This document shows positions 1 to 7,168 of a stretch of DNA of 32,907 bases, in pieces. The translations under genes were made by a program, and so were the position numbers. The notes under the pieces are model-generated. The model was not told the origin of the DNA. It did not search any database and saw only the letters and a list, made by a program, of their open reading frames with translations. The stretch comes from an uncultured Myxococcales bacterium (GTDB taxonomy: Bacteria; Myxococcota_A; UBA9042). Each line of letters opens with the position of its first letter. Position 1 is the first letter of the stretch. The stretch covers positions 1-32,907 of the forward strand of contig CAITYF010000117.1 of the NCBI GenBank assembly GCA_903896545.1, given 5' to 3'.

Positions 1-174
1 CCGGAGGTGTTTCCGAACGCGGCGTGTGTGGTCACGCTGGTCGACCGGCTCACGCATTTCTCCGATATCGCGGAGATTCAAGCGCCTTCGTACCGGCTGC
101 GGGAGGCCAAGGAGAGGCGCGCGGGGACCGTCGGGCGGCGCAACGCGAAGACGCGGCGTGGGGTGGAGACGTGA
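1..174 (+). CDS. istB: IstB-like ATP-binding protein of an IS21-family element, C-terminal part
   Basis: Frame 1 is open from the window edge to TGA at 172-174, giving 57 residues. The segment [18 protein letters not shown] followed by [12 protein letters not shown] matches the C-terminal region of IS21 IstB proteins, which end in a conserved DRL.H......G.SYR.RE pattern and a basic tail. IstB is the AAA+ helper that assists the IstA transposase in target choice and strand transfer. The Walker motifs would lie upstream, outside the window. The basic tail here ([10 protein letters not shown]) is family-typical. Whether the element is intact cannot be judged from this end. Confidence 0.75.
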   Translation, partial: PEVFPNAACVVTLVDRLTHFSDIAEIQAPSYRLREAKERRAGTVGRRNAKTRRGVET

Positions 175-237
175 GACGGGGATGGCGGCGGATGCGGAAT
201 TCACCGGATTCAGGCGGATTTGGGGAGCCGGTGACAG
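1..237 (+). mobile_element. Right end of an IS21-family insertion sequence (partial)
   Basis: Positions 1-174 encode the C-terminus of an IstB-type helper ATPase. The next 60 bases are noncoding and contain repeated GCGGA(A/T)T-type units and end in GGTGACA at 231-237. IS21-family elements typically carry istB last, followed by multiple subterminal repeats and a TG...CA terminus, so this reads as the right end. Position 237/238 is exactly where the minus-strand DUF817 reading frame stops resembling its family, which supports this as the insertion junction. The left end, istA and any target-site duplication lie outside the window, so the boundary is inferred from one side only. Confidence 0.7.
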
Positions 238-762
238 ATGGCGCACGCGGAGGTCAAAGAGCCGCCACGCTTGGATGATGTAGCTACCGACCGACGCGTA
301 CATGAAGCCAGAAAAGAGGGGGACGCCCAGCACTTTGGTGTGCGCAAAATCCGGGTACGCCCAGGCGTGGATGCCGGACGATGTCTTGAAGACTTCCAGC
401 ACGAAGCCGACGAGGTGAAAGAGGCAGATGGACTTGAGTTCGTCCAGCGTTTCCAGCTTCGCCCAGACCATCGCGGCTTGGATGGCGATCGCGATGACGA
501 GGAGCAGGTCGTAGCGCGGGATGCCCCAGAGCCCTGCGCGCGGCGTGAGGAAGACGGCGAGGAAGAAGAGTCCGGCGAAGAGGCAGGAGCGCGCTTCTTT
601 TAGGCCAAAGCGCCAGAATTCGTGGAGGAAACGCGAGAAGCCGGTGAGGTGCGGACGCGGGCGGGCGTTGAGCAGAAAGTCGTCGGCGGCGTGCAGCCAC
701 ACGCGCAGACCGGAAAGCGACGGCGCGACGGGCGCGTGGATAGAGGGCGAGAGCGGCGGCAT
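238..762 (-). pseudogene. DUF817 family membrane protein, 3' part lost at an IS21 insertion
   Basis: Read on the minus strand from ATG at 762, this gives about 175 residues with hydrophobic segments around residues 60-75 and 80-100. It carries the DUF817 hallmarks LKEARSCLF, RYDLLL, FKTSSG.HAWAYP and GVPLFSGFMYASVGSYI followed by AWRLFD. Family members usually run on for roughly another 80-100 residues with further membrane helices. Here resemblance ends at DLRVRH, at the inferred edge of the insertion sequence, and the frame continues without a stop through the IS end to the window edge. The protein is therefore probably a truncated or chimeric product. The start codon abuts a 58-bp repeated block (763-820). 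DUF817 proteins are integral membrane proteins of unknown function. Confidence 0.75.
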
Positions 763-820
763 GCGGGCAGGTCCACGTGAAAGGCGCAGGTGCAACAAGG
801 AGGCGGGGGGATACATTTCC
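763..820 (-). repeat. 58-bp near-identical noncoding block, copy 1
   Basis: This block matches 3838-3895 at 57 of 58 positions; the only difference is within GGATACATTTCC versus GGAAACATTTCC. It includes CACGTG, two direct GCAGGT units and the imperfect palindrome GGAAA-CA-TTTCC. Here it lies between the stop of the TPR-fragment and the start codon of the DUF817 gene, so it could be a leader, promoter or processing site. The function is unknown. Confidence 0.8.
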
Positions 821-841
821 GCGCGGCGGGACTTACCGCAA

Positions 842-1171
842 CTACCCGTCGGTCTGGAGCATCGGCGCGCGGTTGGGCACTACGGCGAGACCCAGCTTGT
901 GGCGCAGACCCGCAGCGGCGAAGAGGCGTGGCTGGAACGCGGGCAAGAGTGGACGCGTCTTGGCGATCTTCGCCACGAGCTCGGTCGTCAACTCGTCGCC
1001 GGACATCGTCTTGGCCCGCGCCCTGAGCGCGTCGCGCACGGTCCGCAACCTCTCGGCATCGTCGCTCGTCAGCGCCGCCCGCGTCGCCTGCCTCAGCGCG
1101 AACCTGCCGCCCTCAAATTCCGGCTGACTGCGGTAGATGGCGAGCCAGTCGTCGACCGCACGCCGCGCATG
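842..1171 (-). pseudogene. Orphan C-terminal fragment of the TPR-like secreted protein
   Basis: The minus-strand frame ending at 842 encodes about 107 residues homologous to the last residues of the 861-aa protein at 3908-6493. By eye there are 14 differences over 104 aligned residues, and both contain DDWLAIYRSQPEFEGGR and FQPRLFAAAGLRHKL. Homology begins abruptly about 35 bases after the stop of the FGE-like gene, and nothing upstream supplies a start or signal peptide for a secreted protein. A GTG or ATG in the unrelated preceding bases could start a 118-aa product (842-1198), but this is most simply a decayed duplicate. The frame is still open and most substitutions are mild, so the duplication is old but the frame has not yet been broken. 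Confidence 0.8.
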
Positions 1172-1204
1172 ACCGAATCGGAACGCCGGTCTTGCCAAGC
1201 ACGT

Positions 1205-3298
1205 TCAGTTGGCAGGCAGCTCTGTCTTCGCGCAGCGAAAGCCAACGCTGCGCCAACGACTCTGAGGGTCACCGCTGTTGACTCGGTTTGCGCTCTCCAC
1301 TTGCGCCGGGAGGGAGTCGGCCCAGCCGCCGCCCCGATAGATGCGCTCGGTGGCGCCGGGTTCCCGCGAACTCGAGGTCCATTCGCTGACGCCGCCCGCG
1401 AGGTCGTGGATGCCCTGTTTCGAGTCGCCGGCGGGGAACGTGCCGACTGGACAAGTGCCCTGCTCGCCGACATCTCTGCGCCAACACAGCTGATTGTCCG
1501 GCAATGCATTGCCCCAAGGAAAGGTGGAGCGCAGGGCCTGCCCGCGTGCGACCCATTCCCACTCGCCCGCGGTCGGCAAGCGTTTGCCGTGATTGCCACA
1601 GAAGTCCGCCGCTTGACGGTAGGAGACGCAGTTGATCGGATGGTTGAGCTTGTCCGGCTTGCCAAATGTCGACTGCGGACTGCAGTCCATGTCCTTCGCG
1701 GAGGCTTTTCCTGCAGCCACTGCCACCGCATGGTCGCCGGCCGTCATTTCCGTCAGGTCGATGCAGAAGCCCACGACGCGATCATCGGAACTGCTACCTC
1801 CCGCCACCCATGCCATGCCAGTCGGGCACGCGAGGTCCGGGTCCGTTGAGGTGGTCCAGTCCAGCGCCTTGGCTGACGGCTCCCACACGGGCCTCCCGTA
1901 AGTCGAACGGCTCGCTGTCGCGACCGGGGGATTGGCCTTGCGCGTCGCCCGAGTTTGCTGCACCGATGGCAGCGTCAGCAACTCGCGCATCTCCGGGACC
2001 GGGCCAAACGCGAAATGTCGGCCCCAGTCGCCCTCGCGCTTGGCATCCCCAGTCGCGCCTGCGCGGGTCTCCAGCCGCTGCAGCGTCGCCTTGGAAATGA
2101 GCGCCTTCAATTCAGCGGGCGCCCGGACCGCGAACTCCGCCTTGGCGATCTCCATCATTTCCGCCTGAGTCTTCCACCCCGGCGTAACGTCACGCATGTA
2201 GGTATAGCCCGATAGATCGACCTGAGAAGCCGAAGTCCACACCTGTTTGCCCATCGTCAGCGTCCACGTGCGCCGCACCGCTCCGTGCCACATTTGTTTC
2301 TCTTCCTTGAAGTAAACGGTATCGACCGCGTGTGTCGTCGCCGGCAGGTTGGCGATGTCCGACTTCAAGCGCTGCATTCGCCACTCCAGGTCTGAGCGCC
2401 GACGCGCGAGGTCGCTCAGACTGGCGTCCGCGCTGTGGTCTCGGGTTTCGCGCGCCTCGCGGTAGATGGAGCCGCCGGTAGTGGTCTTGTAGGTGGAGCC
2501 TTGATTCACCGAATCCGAGCGGGAGTTGACTTGGCTGTTGTATTCCTTGTAGGTGTAGGAACTGCCGGACGCGCCGCGCGACGAGGTTGCCCCCGCTTCA
2601 GTGGCCCGGATCGCGCGGAGGACGTTGGCTAGTTCTTCGTCGACAGCGGACAACTCGCTTCGCTTGGCAGCAAGTTCAGGATTGCTGATGTAGCCCTTGT
2701 CGACAACGCGCGAACCTGAGTTCGTACTCGTGGTCACCGACACGCCAACGGGCTCCAAGGCCGAGACGGACAGCGTCGCCCGCTCCGTCACAAACAGTAG
2801 CGCGTCGTCGAGAGTCGCCACGACCAGGTCCACGTCCTGCATCTTCCAATCGAGCCGTGGTGCGACCAAGCCGGTCGGCTCGCTGCCAACCACTAGCACG
2901 GTCGCGAGAAACCGTTTGACCGCAAGAGCGGCCTCCTTGCGATTCTCGCCAGTCGCGGGCTCCGCCGCCAATGCTGCCAATTGCAGCCGCAGGCCCGCAG
3001 CGGTGGCCCAGTGCTTGCGCGTTTCCGCGGCGGCCAAGTCCTTGCGCAGGCTCGCTTCCAGCGCTCGCCCCGCCGCGACGAGTTTCTCGTCCAGCGGCGT
3101 CAAGCCGGCGTCTATTCCAGCCAACAGCGCTGTTCCCGCTTGGACGTAGGCGTCCCGGACCTTGCCCCCGTCGTCTGCCTTGACCGGAGCAGGCTTTGCA
3201 GCGGAGGCCGCGGGTGGCGCACCCAACAAACCGACGACGAGCCCGCACGCGGTGATGCCCCTGAAGGCCGCTATTCGGCTCAAGAATTTGCTTTCCAT
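1205..3298 (-). CDS. Secreted formylglycine-generating-enzyme (SUMF1)-like protein
   Basis: The product is 697 residues. The start at 3298 is chosen because AAAGGA sits just upstream of the ATG and the next residues form a signal peptide (residues 1-34, ending PPAASAA). Residues 40-470 are unrecognised, with helical stretches and a Gly/Ser/Tyr-rich low-complexity segment around 236-280. Residues about 490-690 are an FGE-sulfatase domain: INCVSYRQAADFCGNHGKRL, PTAGEWEWVARG, FPWGN, GGVSEWT, YRGGGWADS and RSVGFRCAK. Catalytic FGE carries cysteines shortly after the RGGSW segment; here that stretch (DSLPAQVESANR) has none, so oxidation of a sulfatase cysteine is unlikely. Such domains often act as binding or scaffold modules in bacterial secreted proteins. 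The gene is bracketed by direct repeats and lies beside a secreted TPR-like gene. Confidence 0.8.
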   Translation of the reverse strand: MESKFLSRIAAFRGITACGLVVGLLGAPPAASAAKPAPVKADDGGKVRDAYVQAGTALLAGIDAGLTPLDEKLVAAGRALEASLRKDLAAAETRKHWATAAGLRLQLAALAAEPATGENRKEAALAVKRFLATVLVVGSEPTGLVAPRLDWKMQDVDLVVATLDDALLFVTERATLSVSALEPVGVSVTTSTNSGSRVVDKGYISNPELAAKRSELSAVDEELANVLRAIRATEAGATSSRGASGSSYTYKEYNSQVNSRSDSVNQGSTYKTTTGGSIYREARETRDHSADASLSDLARRRSDLEWRMQRLKSDIANLPATTHAVDTVYFKEEKQMWHGAVRRTWTLTMGKQVWTSASQVDLSGYTYMRDVTPGWKTQAEMMEIAKAEFAVRAPAELKALISKATLQRLETRAGATGDAKREGDWGRHFAFGPVPEMRELLTLPSVQQTRATRKANPPVATASRSTYGRPVWEPSAKALDWTTSTDPDLACPTGMAWVAGGSSSDDRVVGFCIDLTEMTAGDHAVAVAAGKASAKDMDCSPQSTFGKPDKLNHPINCVSYRQAADFCGNHGKRLPTAGEWEWVARGQALRSTFPWGNALPDNQLCWRRDVGEQGTCPVGTFPAGDSKQGIHDLAGGVSEWTSSSREPGATERIYRGGGWADSLPAQVESANRVNSGDPQSRWRSVGFRCAKTELPAN

Positions 3299-3387
3299 TG
3301 GGTTCCTTTGAGCGCCGGGCGCTGACGCGGCATGCTCGCTACTCTGCTTTTGGAGTGCGTCGGTCTCGGCCTGCTGAAATTCCCATC

Positions 3388-3566
3388 CATGTCGGATTCC
3401 TCCGCAGCCTCGGACCGGCAATCCGCCCGCCGCCGAACACTTGGAGGCGGAGTCAGGGTGGCGCAGCAGATGCTGTCCGCCGCTTCCCCAGAGTTTTGCC
3501 GCGTCCGGCGGCCACGTCAAGCCCCAGAAACCACGCGGTTTTGGCCACTTCAGACGGATCTCGGAA
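3388..3566 (-). repeat. Dispersed repeat, copy A (about 180 bp)
   Basis: Read on the minus strand, this resembles 24930-25115 on the plus strand. Shared anchors in the same order are GAAGTGGCCAAAACCGCG (3534-3551 here), GGGCTTGACGTG, and a terminal GGCGGGCG...GGAGGA...ATG stretch. Sequence between the anchors has diverged and differs in length. The copy lies just upstream of the FGE-like gene. No coding function is supported in either copy, so this looks like a dispersed intergenic element or the worn end of a mobile element. Confidence 0.6.
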
Positions 3567-3569
3567 CGG

Positions 3570-3837
3570 CGTAGGCGCGACTCGACGGCGGCTTCGTCGA
3601 AAAACTGCAGGTCGAACTCGTCGTTCACGGCCGTCCGGCACCAATCCCTTGGCGCGCGGATATGCAGGAGGCCTTCGGCCGTGACCGGCAAGTGCAAGTG
3701 CGCCAGCATCTTCGGCACGATCTTGCCGCTCGGAATCAGCAAGCGCCCCGGCGGCGAATACGTGGAGCCGCGAACCGCGAATGCGTACACGCGTATTCCC
3801 GCGCCGTCGATGCCGCGCCGTCCCGAGCGGTCGGCTT
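3570..3837 (-). pseudogene. Orphan coding remnant of unknown family
   Basis: The minus-strand frame gives a protein-like stretch of about 85 residues, including VYAFAVRGSTYSPPGRLLIP, KMLAHLHLPVTAEGLLHIR and DWCRTAVNDEFDLQFFDEAA. It has GC-rich third codon positions like those of neighbouring genes. It starts at the edge of the 58-bp block (3838) and stops resembling coding sequence at the edge of the dispersed repeat (about 3567). No start codon with a ribosome site is visible. It remains in frame with the FGE-like gene, so a long N-terminal extension is formally possible, but the FGE-like gene has its own ribosome site and signal peptide. I do not recognise the family. Confidence 0.45.
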
Positions 3838-3895
3838 GCGGGCAGGTCCACGTGAAAGGCGCAGGTGCAACAAGGAGGCGGGGGGAAACATTTCC
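3838..3895 (-). repeat. 58-bp near-identical noncoding block, copy 2
   Basis: This block lies 12 bases downstream of the TPR-like gene's stop codon and matches 763-820 at 57 of 58 positions. It contains GGAAACATTTCC, a short palindrome, followed by a run of C (minus strand), and CACGTG. It has no terminator-like T-run on the minus strand. In copy 1 the same block leads directly into the DUF817 start codon; here it leads into the orphan coding remnant. Confidence 0.8.
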
Positions 3896-4246
3896 GTGCG
3901 GCTGCAGCTAGTGCATCTGCCGATCCGGCTGGAGCATCGGCGCGCGGTTGGGCACGACGGCCAGAGCCAGCTTGTGGCGCAGACCCGCGGCGGCGAAGAG
4001 GCGCGGCTGGAACGGCGGCATGGTCGGACGCAGCTTGGCGATCTTCGCCAGAAGCTCCGTCGCCAACTCGTCGCCGGGCATCGTCTTGGCCCGCGCCTGA
4101 AGCGCGTCGCGCACAGTCCGCAACTTCTCGGCGTCGTCGAACGTCAGCGCCGCCCGCGTCGCCTGCTTCAGCGCGATCCTGCCGCCCTCGAATTCCGGCT
4201 GGCTGCGGTAGATGGCGAGCCAATCGTCGATCGCACGGCGCAGATC
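3838..4246 (-). repeat. Direct repeat, copy 2 (about 410 bp), paired with 763-1171
   Basis: This is the parental copy: its coding part is the intact 3' end of the TPR-like gene that stops at 3908. The noncoding tail at 3838-3895 is the 58-bp block found again at 763-820. The spacer between stop codon and block (3896-3907) has diverged from copy 1 much more than the block itself. Confidence 0.85.
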
Positions 4247-6493
4247 GAAGAACTTCAGGTACAAGTCCGCGCGCATGTCCAGAATCTCCGCCAGCCGCTT
4301 GGTGTTCAGCGCCTTCTCCTGCTCCGTCGCCGGCTTCGCTGCCCGCACATTCTGCTCGATTTCACCCAGCACGACAAACGCCTCGTCCCACGCCTCGGCG
4401 CGGTAGAAAGCCCGCGCGGCGTTCATGTGCACGGCCTTTTGCCGCGATAGGTCGGGGACTTGCCGCCGCAGGTCGTAGTAGAGCTGACCGGCGCGATGGA
4501 AGAGCTCGCGGGCGTGCGCGAGCGCGGCGGCGGCTTTTTCGGGATCCGCCAGAGCCTCGGCGTCGTCCCTCGCCTTCTCGGCGCGGCCGAGCGTTGTGTC
4601 CGCCGGGCGAGCGATCATGAAACAGAACTCATGAACAAGGTTGCGATTGCGCTCGGTTTCATCCTTGGCTAAGAATGGCCCTGCGCGGTCAGCGGTCTCC
4701 TGCAATCCGTCAAAATCGTGCTCGATCTGATAACTCACCAGCAGATCCTTGAACGATTCTTGCGCCAACACACTCCTCGGAAATTCGCGAACGATCCACC
4801 AGAACCGCTGCCGCGCGGACCAAAACCGCGGGAATTTGCGCTTTTCATGCGGATTCGGTTCGAACTGGCGGTTCTTGTAGAGCAGCTCCGCCACCTGGAG
4901 CGCCAGCTTCGCGACGCGCTCCGGGTCATCGGGGAACTTCTCGTGGCGGTAGCGCAGCACGTAGGCGTCCACCCGCGCGATCCACTCGACCGCATCGTCG
5001 TCCAGCGGCTGCGGCTTCACGCGGCAGATGCCTTCCAGACATTTCTCCTCGTCGGCGCGGTCCTGCTCCTCGGTGGGGCGAATCCACGTCGACTGCGATG
5101 GCGGCAGGCGGTGCGGATCGCCCGGTGGCAGCGCAATCCGCACTTCCAGCACCTCACGCATGGCTTGAACCGCCGACCACGCGGCTTCCTCGGCGTGATC
5201 CGCGTCGTTGGGCGGAAGCTTGCCCGGCCAATCGCGCACCTGGTCGTAGACCGCGATCGCCCGGCGCATCGTCGCGCACGCCGCTTGGACGGGCGTGACC
5301 TCAGACGGCAGAAAGGGCAGCGGCTCGCCGTATGGTTGTTGCTCTGACCGCTTCACTCGGCAACGAACCCCGGCCCAGTACAGCGTCTCGGCCAGAACAA
5401 AGGTGGTTTCATAGGCGTCGTTGGCCTGCGGATCGGCGCGCAGCTCCACCGTCAGCGCGTCGGCCACTTGCAGGTACTGCGCGGTCGCTTCCTCCGACTT
5501 GCCTTGCGCCCGCAGCATCTGGGCCGCCTGCAGTTCCAGGAAATTCAACTCGTGGCGCGTCTTGCCCAGCAACGCCGCATCCTTCCGCCACGCCGCGCTC
5601 CACGGCGTGGCTGGGGCAAAAAGCGCCTTGAACTGTCGCCGCTCAGCAAACTGCATCTCCCGCCACGTCGGCAACCGCGTGACGCGCGCTTTTACTTCCG
5701 CGAGTCGGTCCGGGGCCAGGCGATGCGTGCCGTCGTTGTGCCACCGCAGCGCGTCGACGTCCGACTGCCCGTCCGAGGCCAGCCCGTCCGCCGCGTGAAT
5801 CAGCAGCCACTGCAGCTGCGGCGCGTCGCGGGCCAGCGGCTGGCGCTGCAACAGCTCGCGCAGCACCGGCATCGCCTCGGCGTAGCGATCGCCTTCCCCT
5901 TGCGCGTTCAGCATCTCCACATACGCGCGCAGAATCGCCAGACGGATACCGGCCAACTGCCCATCGAGCACCGCCCGCGCTGCCTCACGCGCCTGCAGGT
6001 TCGCGCGCAAGCGGTCACGCACGTCGAGCGGAAAGCGCGTTGGCCAGTCGGTGGGCAGCTGCGGAGGCTGAAACACGGCGTTGTAGAGCGGGATGCGGAG
6101 ATCCAGCGGGAGCTGCACGCAGTGCTCTTGCATGAATTCACTGCCAAAATCGTCGCAGCCGTCGCGATCCCAGTCGCTGTCCGCCAAGGCCGCGGCAAAC
6201 TGCGCCAGCGCTTCGGGCGGCGCAAAAGGCTGACCCGCACCGTCAAACTGCTCGCCGTTCAGGTAGTTCCGCAGCGCGTCTGCAAACTGCGCTTTGCCGC
6301 GCAACGCCGGCGGCGCCGGCGGTGGTTCAGGCACTTCCTCGCCATCCAGTCCGCCCAGCTCGATGACTGCGACCGGCTCACGCCGCACGCGCGCAGGCTT
6401 GCGCGGCCGGGCTTGCACCGACGACACAAACAGCATCGCGAGCACGAGCGCCAGCACGACGCGGACCAGCGGATTGTTCCGACCAAGCGCCAT
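3908..6493 (-). CDS. Large secreted TPR-like helical-repeat protein of unknown function
   Basis: The product is 861 residues. The start at 6493 gives a clear signal peptide (MALGRNNPLVRVVLALVLAM, cleaving near VQARP) with a GAGGG upstream; the open frame extends further up but that part is not protein-like. After a proline-rich linker (about residues 40-65) the protein is mostly amphipathic helix with Ala/Leu-rich repeats such as NFLELQAAQMLRAQGKSEEA, AVHMNAARAFYRAEAWDEAF and LRRAIDDWLAIYRSQPEFEG. These suggest degenerate tetratricopeptide units. An aspartate-rich DSDWDRDGCDDFGSEF segment near residue 105 may bind calcium. It probably acts in the periplasm or at the cell surface in protein-protein contacts. 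Its 3' end has been duplicated at 842-1171. No enzymatic motif is seen. Confidence 0.75.
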   Translation of the reverse strand: MALGRNNPLVRVVLALVLAMLFVSSVQARPRKPARVRREPVAVIELGGLDGEEVPEPPPAPPALRGKAQFADALRNYLNGEQFDGAGQPFAPPEALAQFAAALADSDWDRDGCDDFGSEFMQEHCVQLPLDLRIPLYNAVFQPPQLPTDWPTRFPLDVRDRLRANLQAREAARAVLDGQLAGIRLAILRAYVEMLNAQGEGDRYAEAMPVLRELLQRQPLARDAPQLQWLLIHAADGLASDGQSDVDALRWHNDGTHRLAPDRLAEVKARVTRLPTWREMQFAERRQFKALFAPATPWSAAWRKDAALLGKTRHELNFLELQAAQMLRAQGKSEEATAQYLQVADALTVELRADPQANDAYETTFVLAETLYWAGVRCRVKRSEQQPYGEPLPFLPSEVTPVQAACATMRRAIAVYDQVRDWPGKLPPNDADHAEEAAWSAVQAMREVLEVRIALPPGDPHRLPPSQSTWIRPTEEQDRADEEKCLEGICRVKPQPLDDDAVEWIARVDAYVLRYRHEKFPDDPERVAKLALQVAELLYKNRQFEPNPHEKRKFPRFWSARQRFWWIVREFPRSVLAQESFKDLLVSYQIEHDFDGLQETADRAGPFLAKDETERNRNLVHEFCFMIARPADTTLGRAEKARDDAEALADPEKAAAALAHARELFHRAGQLYYDLRRQVPDLSRQKAVHMNAARAFYRAEAWDEAFVVLGEIEQNVRAAKPATEQEKALNTKRLAEILDMRADLYLKFFDLRRAIDDWLAIYRSQPEFEGGRIALKQATRAALTFDDAEKLRTVRDALQARAKTMPGDELATELLAKIAKLRPTMPPFQPRLFAAAGLRHKLALAVVPNRAPMLQPDRQMH

Positions 6494-6692
6494 ACACAGC
6501 CCTCGATTCAGGATCTTGTGCGCCACGGCCGCGAGCGTCAAGGCGCAACTGCGGGTACCCGTGTGCCCGCTCAGCGCGGCGACACGGCGGGGGAAGCAAA
6601 CATTTCCACGCACGTTCTGGTTGCCCGAACCCGGCGCAGGCCGCAGAATCGCGGAAGTTCGTCGGCGCGGGTCGATATGAACGGAGAGACGC
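6494..6692. other. Divergent intergenic region between the TPR-like gene and the SxtJ-like gene
   Basis: These 199 bases separate two genes transcribed away from each other and must hold both promoters. A G-run followed by ACATTTCC at 6589-6607 resembles part of the 58-bp block, but the match is short. No convincing -35/-10 pair or operator was identified. Confidence 0.5.
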
Positions 6693-7166
6693 GTGGCAGC
6701 AACACTCGGTCGCAGAGAAGCAGCGATGGCGATTTGGCGCTGGCAGGAAGGTGGAAACGCCAAAGCGCGCGGTCCAAGCGCCAGCGCATTGCGCCAGCAC
6801 GGCACCCTCCGCGGCGTCATCGGTCTTTGCGTCGCCACCGCGTTCTGGTTCACCCACCACGCGCCGCTCGCCACAGTTGTCGCCAGCATCGCCACCGTGA
6901 CGCTCCTCGCCTCCCTGCTCTCGCCTCTCGGCCTCTACGCCAAACTGACCGCTGCGCTCGACGTCTTTGCCCGCGGCGTCGGCATCGCGCTCACCTGGCT
7001 CATTCTCGTTCCGGTGTACTTCCTCATCATCACGCCCGTCGGCTTGATCCTGGGCACCGGCAGCCGCGACCCGTTGAAGCGCCGTTGGAGCGCACAAACC
7101 ACCACGTTTTGGACCGACCGCCCCGCCACCGACGACGCGCCCGAGCGCCGCAAGCGACCGTTTTGA
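6693..7166 (+). CDS. SxtJ-family small membrane protein, partner of the carbamoyltransferase
   Basis: The product is 157 residues from a GTG at 6693 preceded by GGAG at good spacing; an ATG at 6726 (MAIWRWQEGG) is a credible alternative. Two hydrophobic regions lie at about residues 42-75 and 85-120, with LSPLGLYAKLTAAL, ITPVGLILG and RDPLKRRW. This order (PLGLY, an ITP-G-L membrane helix, then a DPL-RR tail) is typical of the SxtJ family first named in saxitoxin clusters, where it is found next to a NodU/CmcH-type carbamoyltransferase. Here the carbamoyltransferase starts 2 bases after this stop codon, so the genes are almost certainly co-transcribed and translationally coupled. It is a probable membrane partner of unknown activity. 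Confidence 0.72.
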   Translation: MAATLGRREAAMAIWRWQEGGNAKARGPSASALRQHGTLRGVIGLCVATAFWFTHHAPLATVVASIATVTLLASLLSPLGLYAKLTAALDVFARGVGIALTWLILVPVYFLIITPVGLILGTGSRDPLKRRWSAQTTTFWTDRPATDDAPERRKRPF

Positions 7167-7168
7167 CC

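Larger units (their letters stand above)
763..1171 (-). repeat. Direct repeat, copy 1 (about 410 bp), paired with 3838-4246
   Basis: Positions 763-1171 align along their full length with 3838-4246 in the same orientation. The block contains, in minus-strand order, the last 104 or so codons of a TPR-like gene, a short variable spacer and a 58-bp noncoding block. The second copy is the true 3' end of the intact TPR-like gene. The two copies bracket the FGE-like gene and a coding remnant, so the 2.7 kb between them is either an insertion associated with a duplication or the remainder of a larger tandem duplication. Confidence 0.85.

Noticed and set aside
521..1849. 442-residue plus-strand open frame across the repeat and the FGE-like gene
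   Set aside because: Arg/Ala/Pro-rich composition and full antisense overlap with supported minus-strand genes; typical of high-GC shadow frames.
3299..3790. N-terminal extension of the FGE-like protein by 164 residues (GTG at 3790)
   Set aside because: The inner ATG at 3298 has AAAGGA upstream and is followed at once by a signal peptide; the extension runs through a dispersed repeat and a gene remnant.
6494..6895. N-terminal extension of the TPR-like protein by 134 residues
   Set aside because: The extension is Arg/Ser/Pro-rich, not protein-like, overlaps the SxtJ-like gene and would bury the clear signal peptide starting at 6493.
5468..7168. Long in-frame N-terminal extension of the carbamoyltransferase
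   Set aside because: The true start MNILGISCYYHDSAA at 7169 is the family N-terminus; the upstream stretch is antisense to the TPR-like gene.
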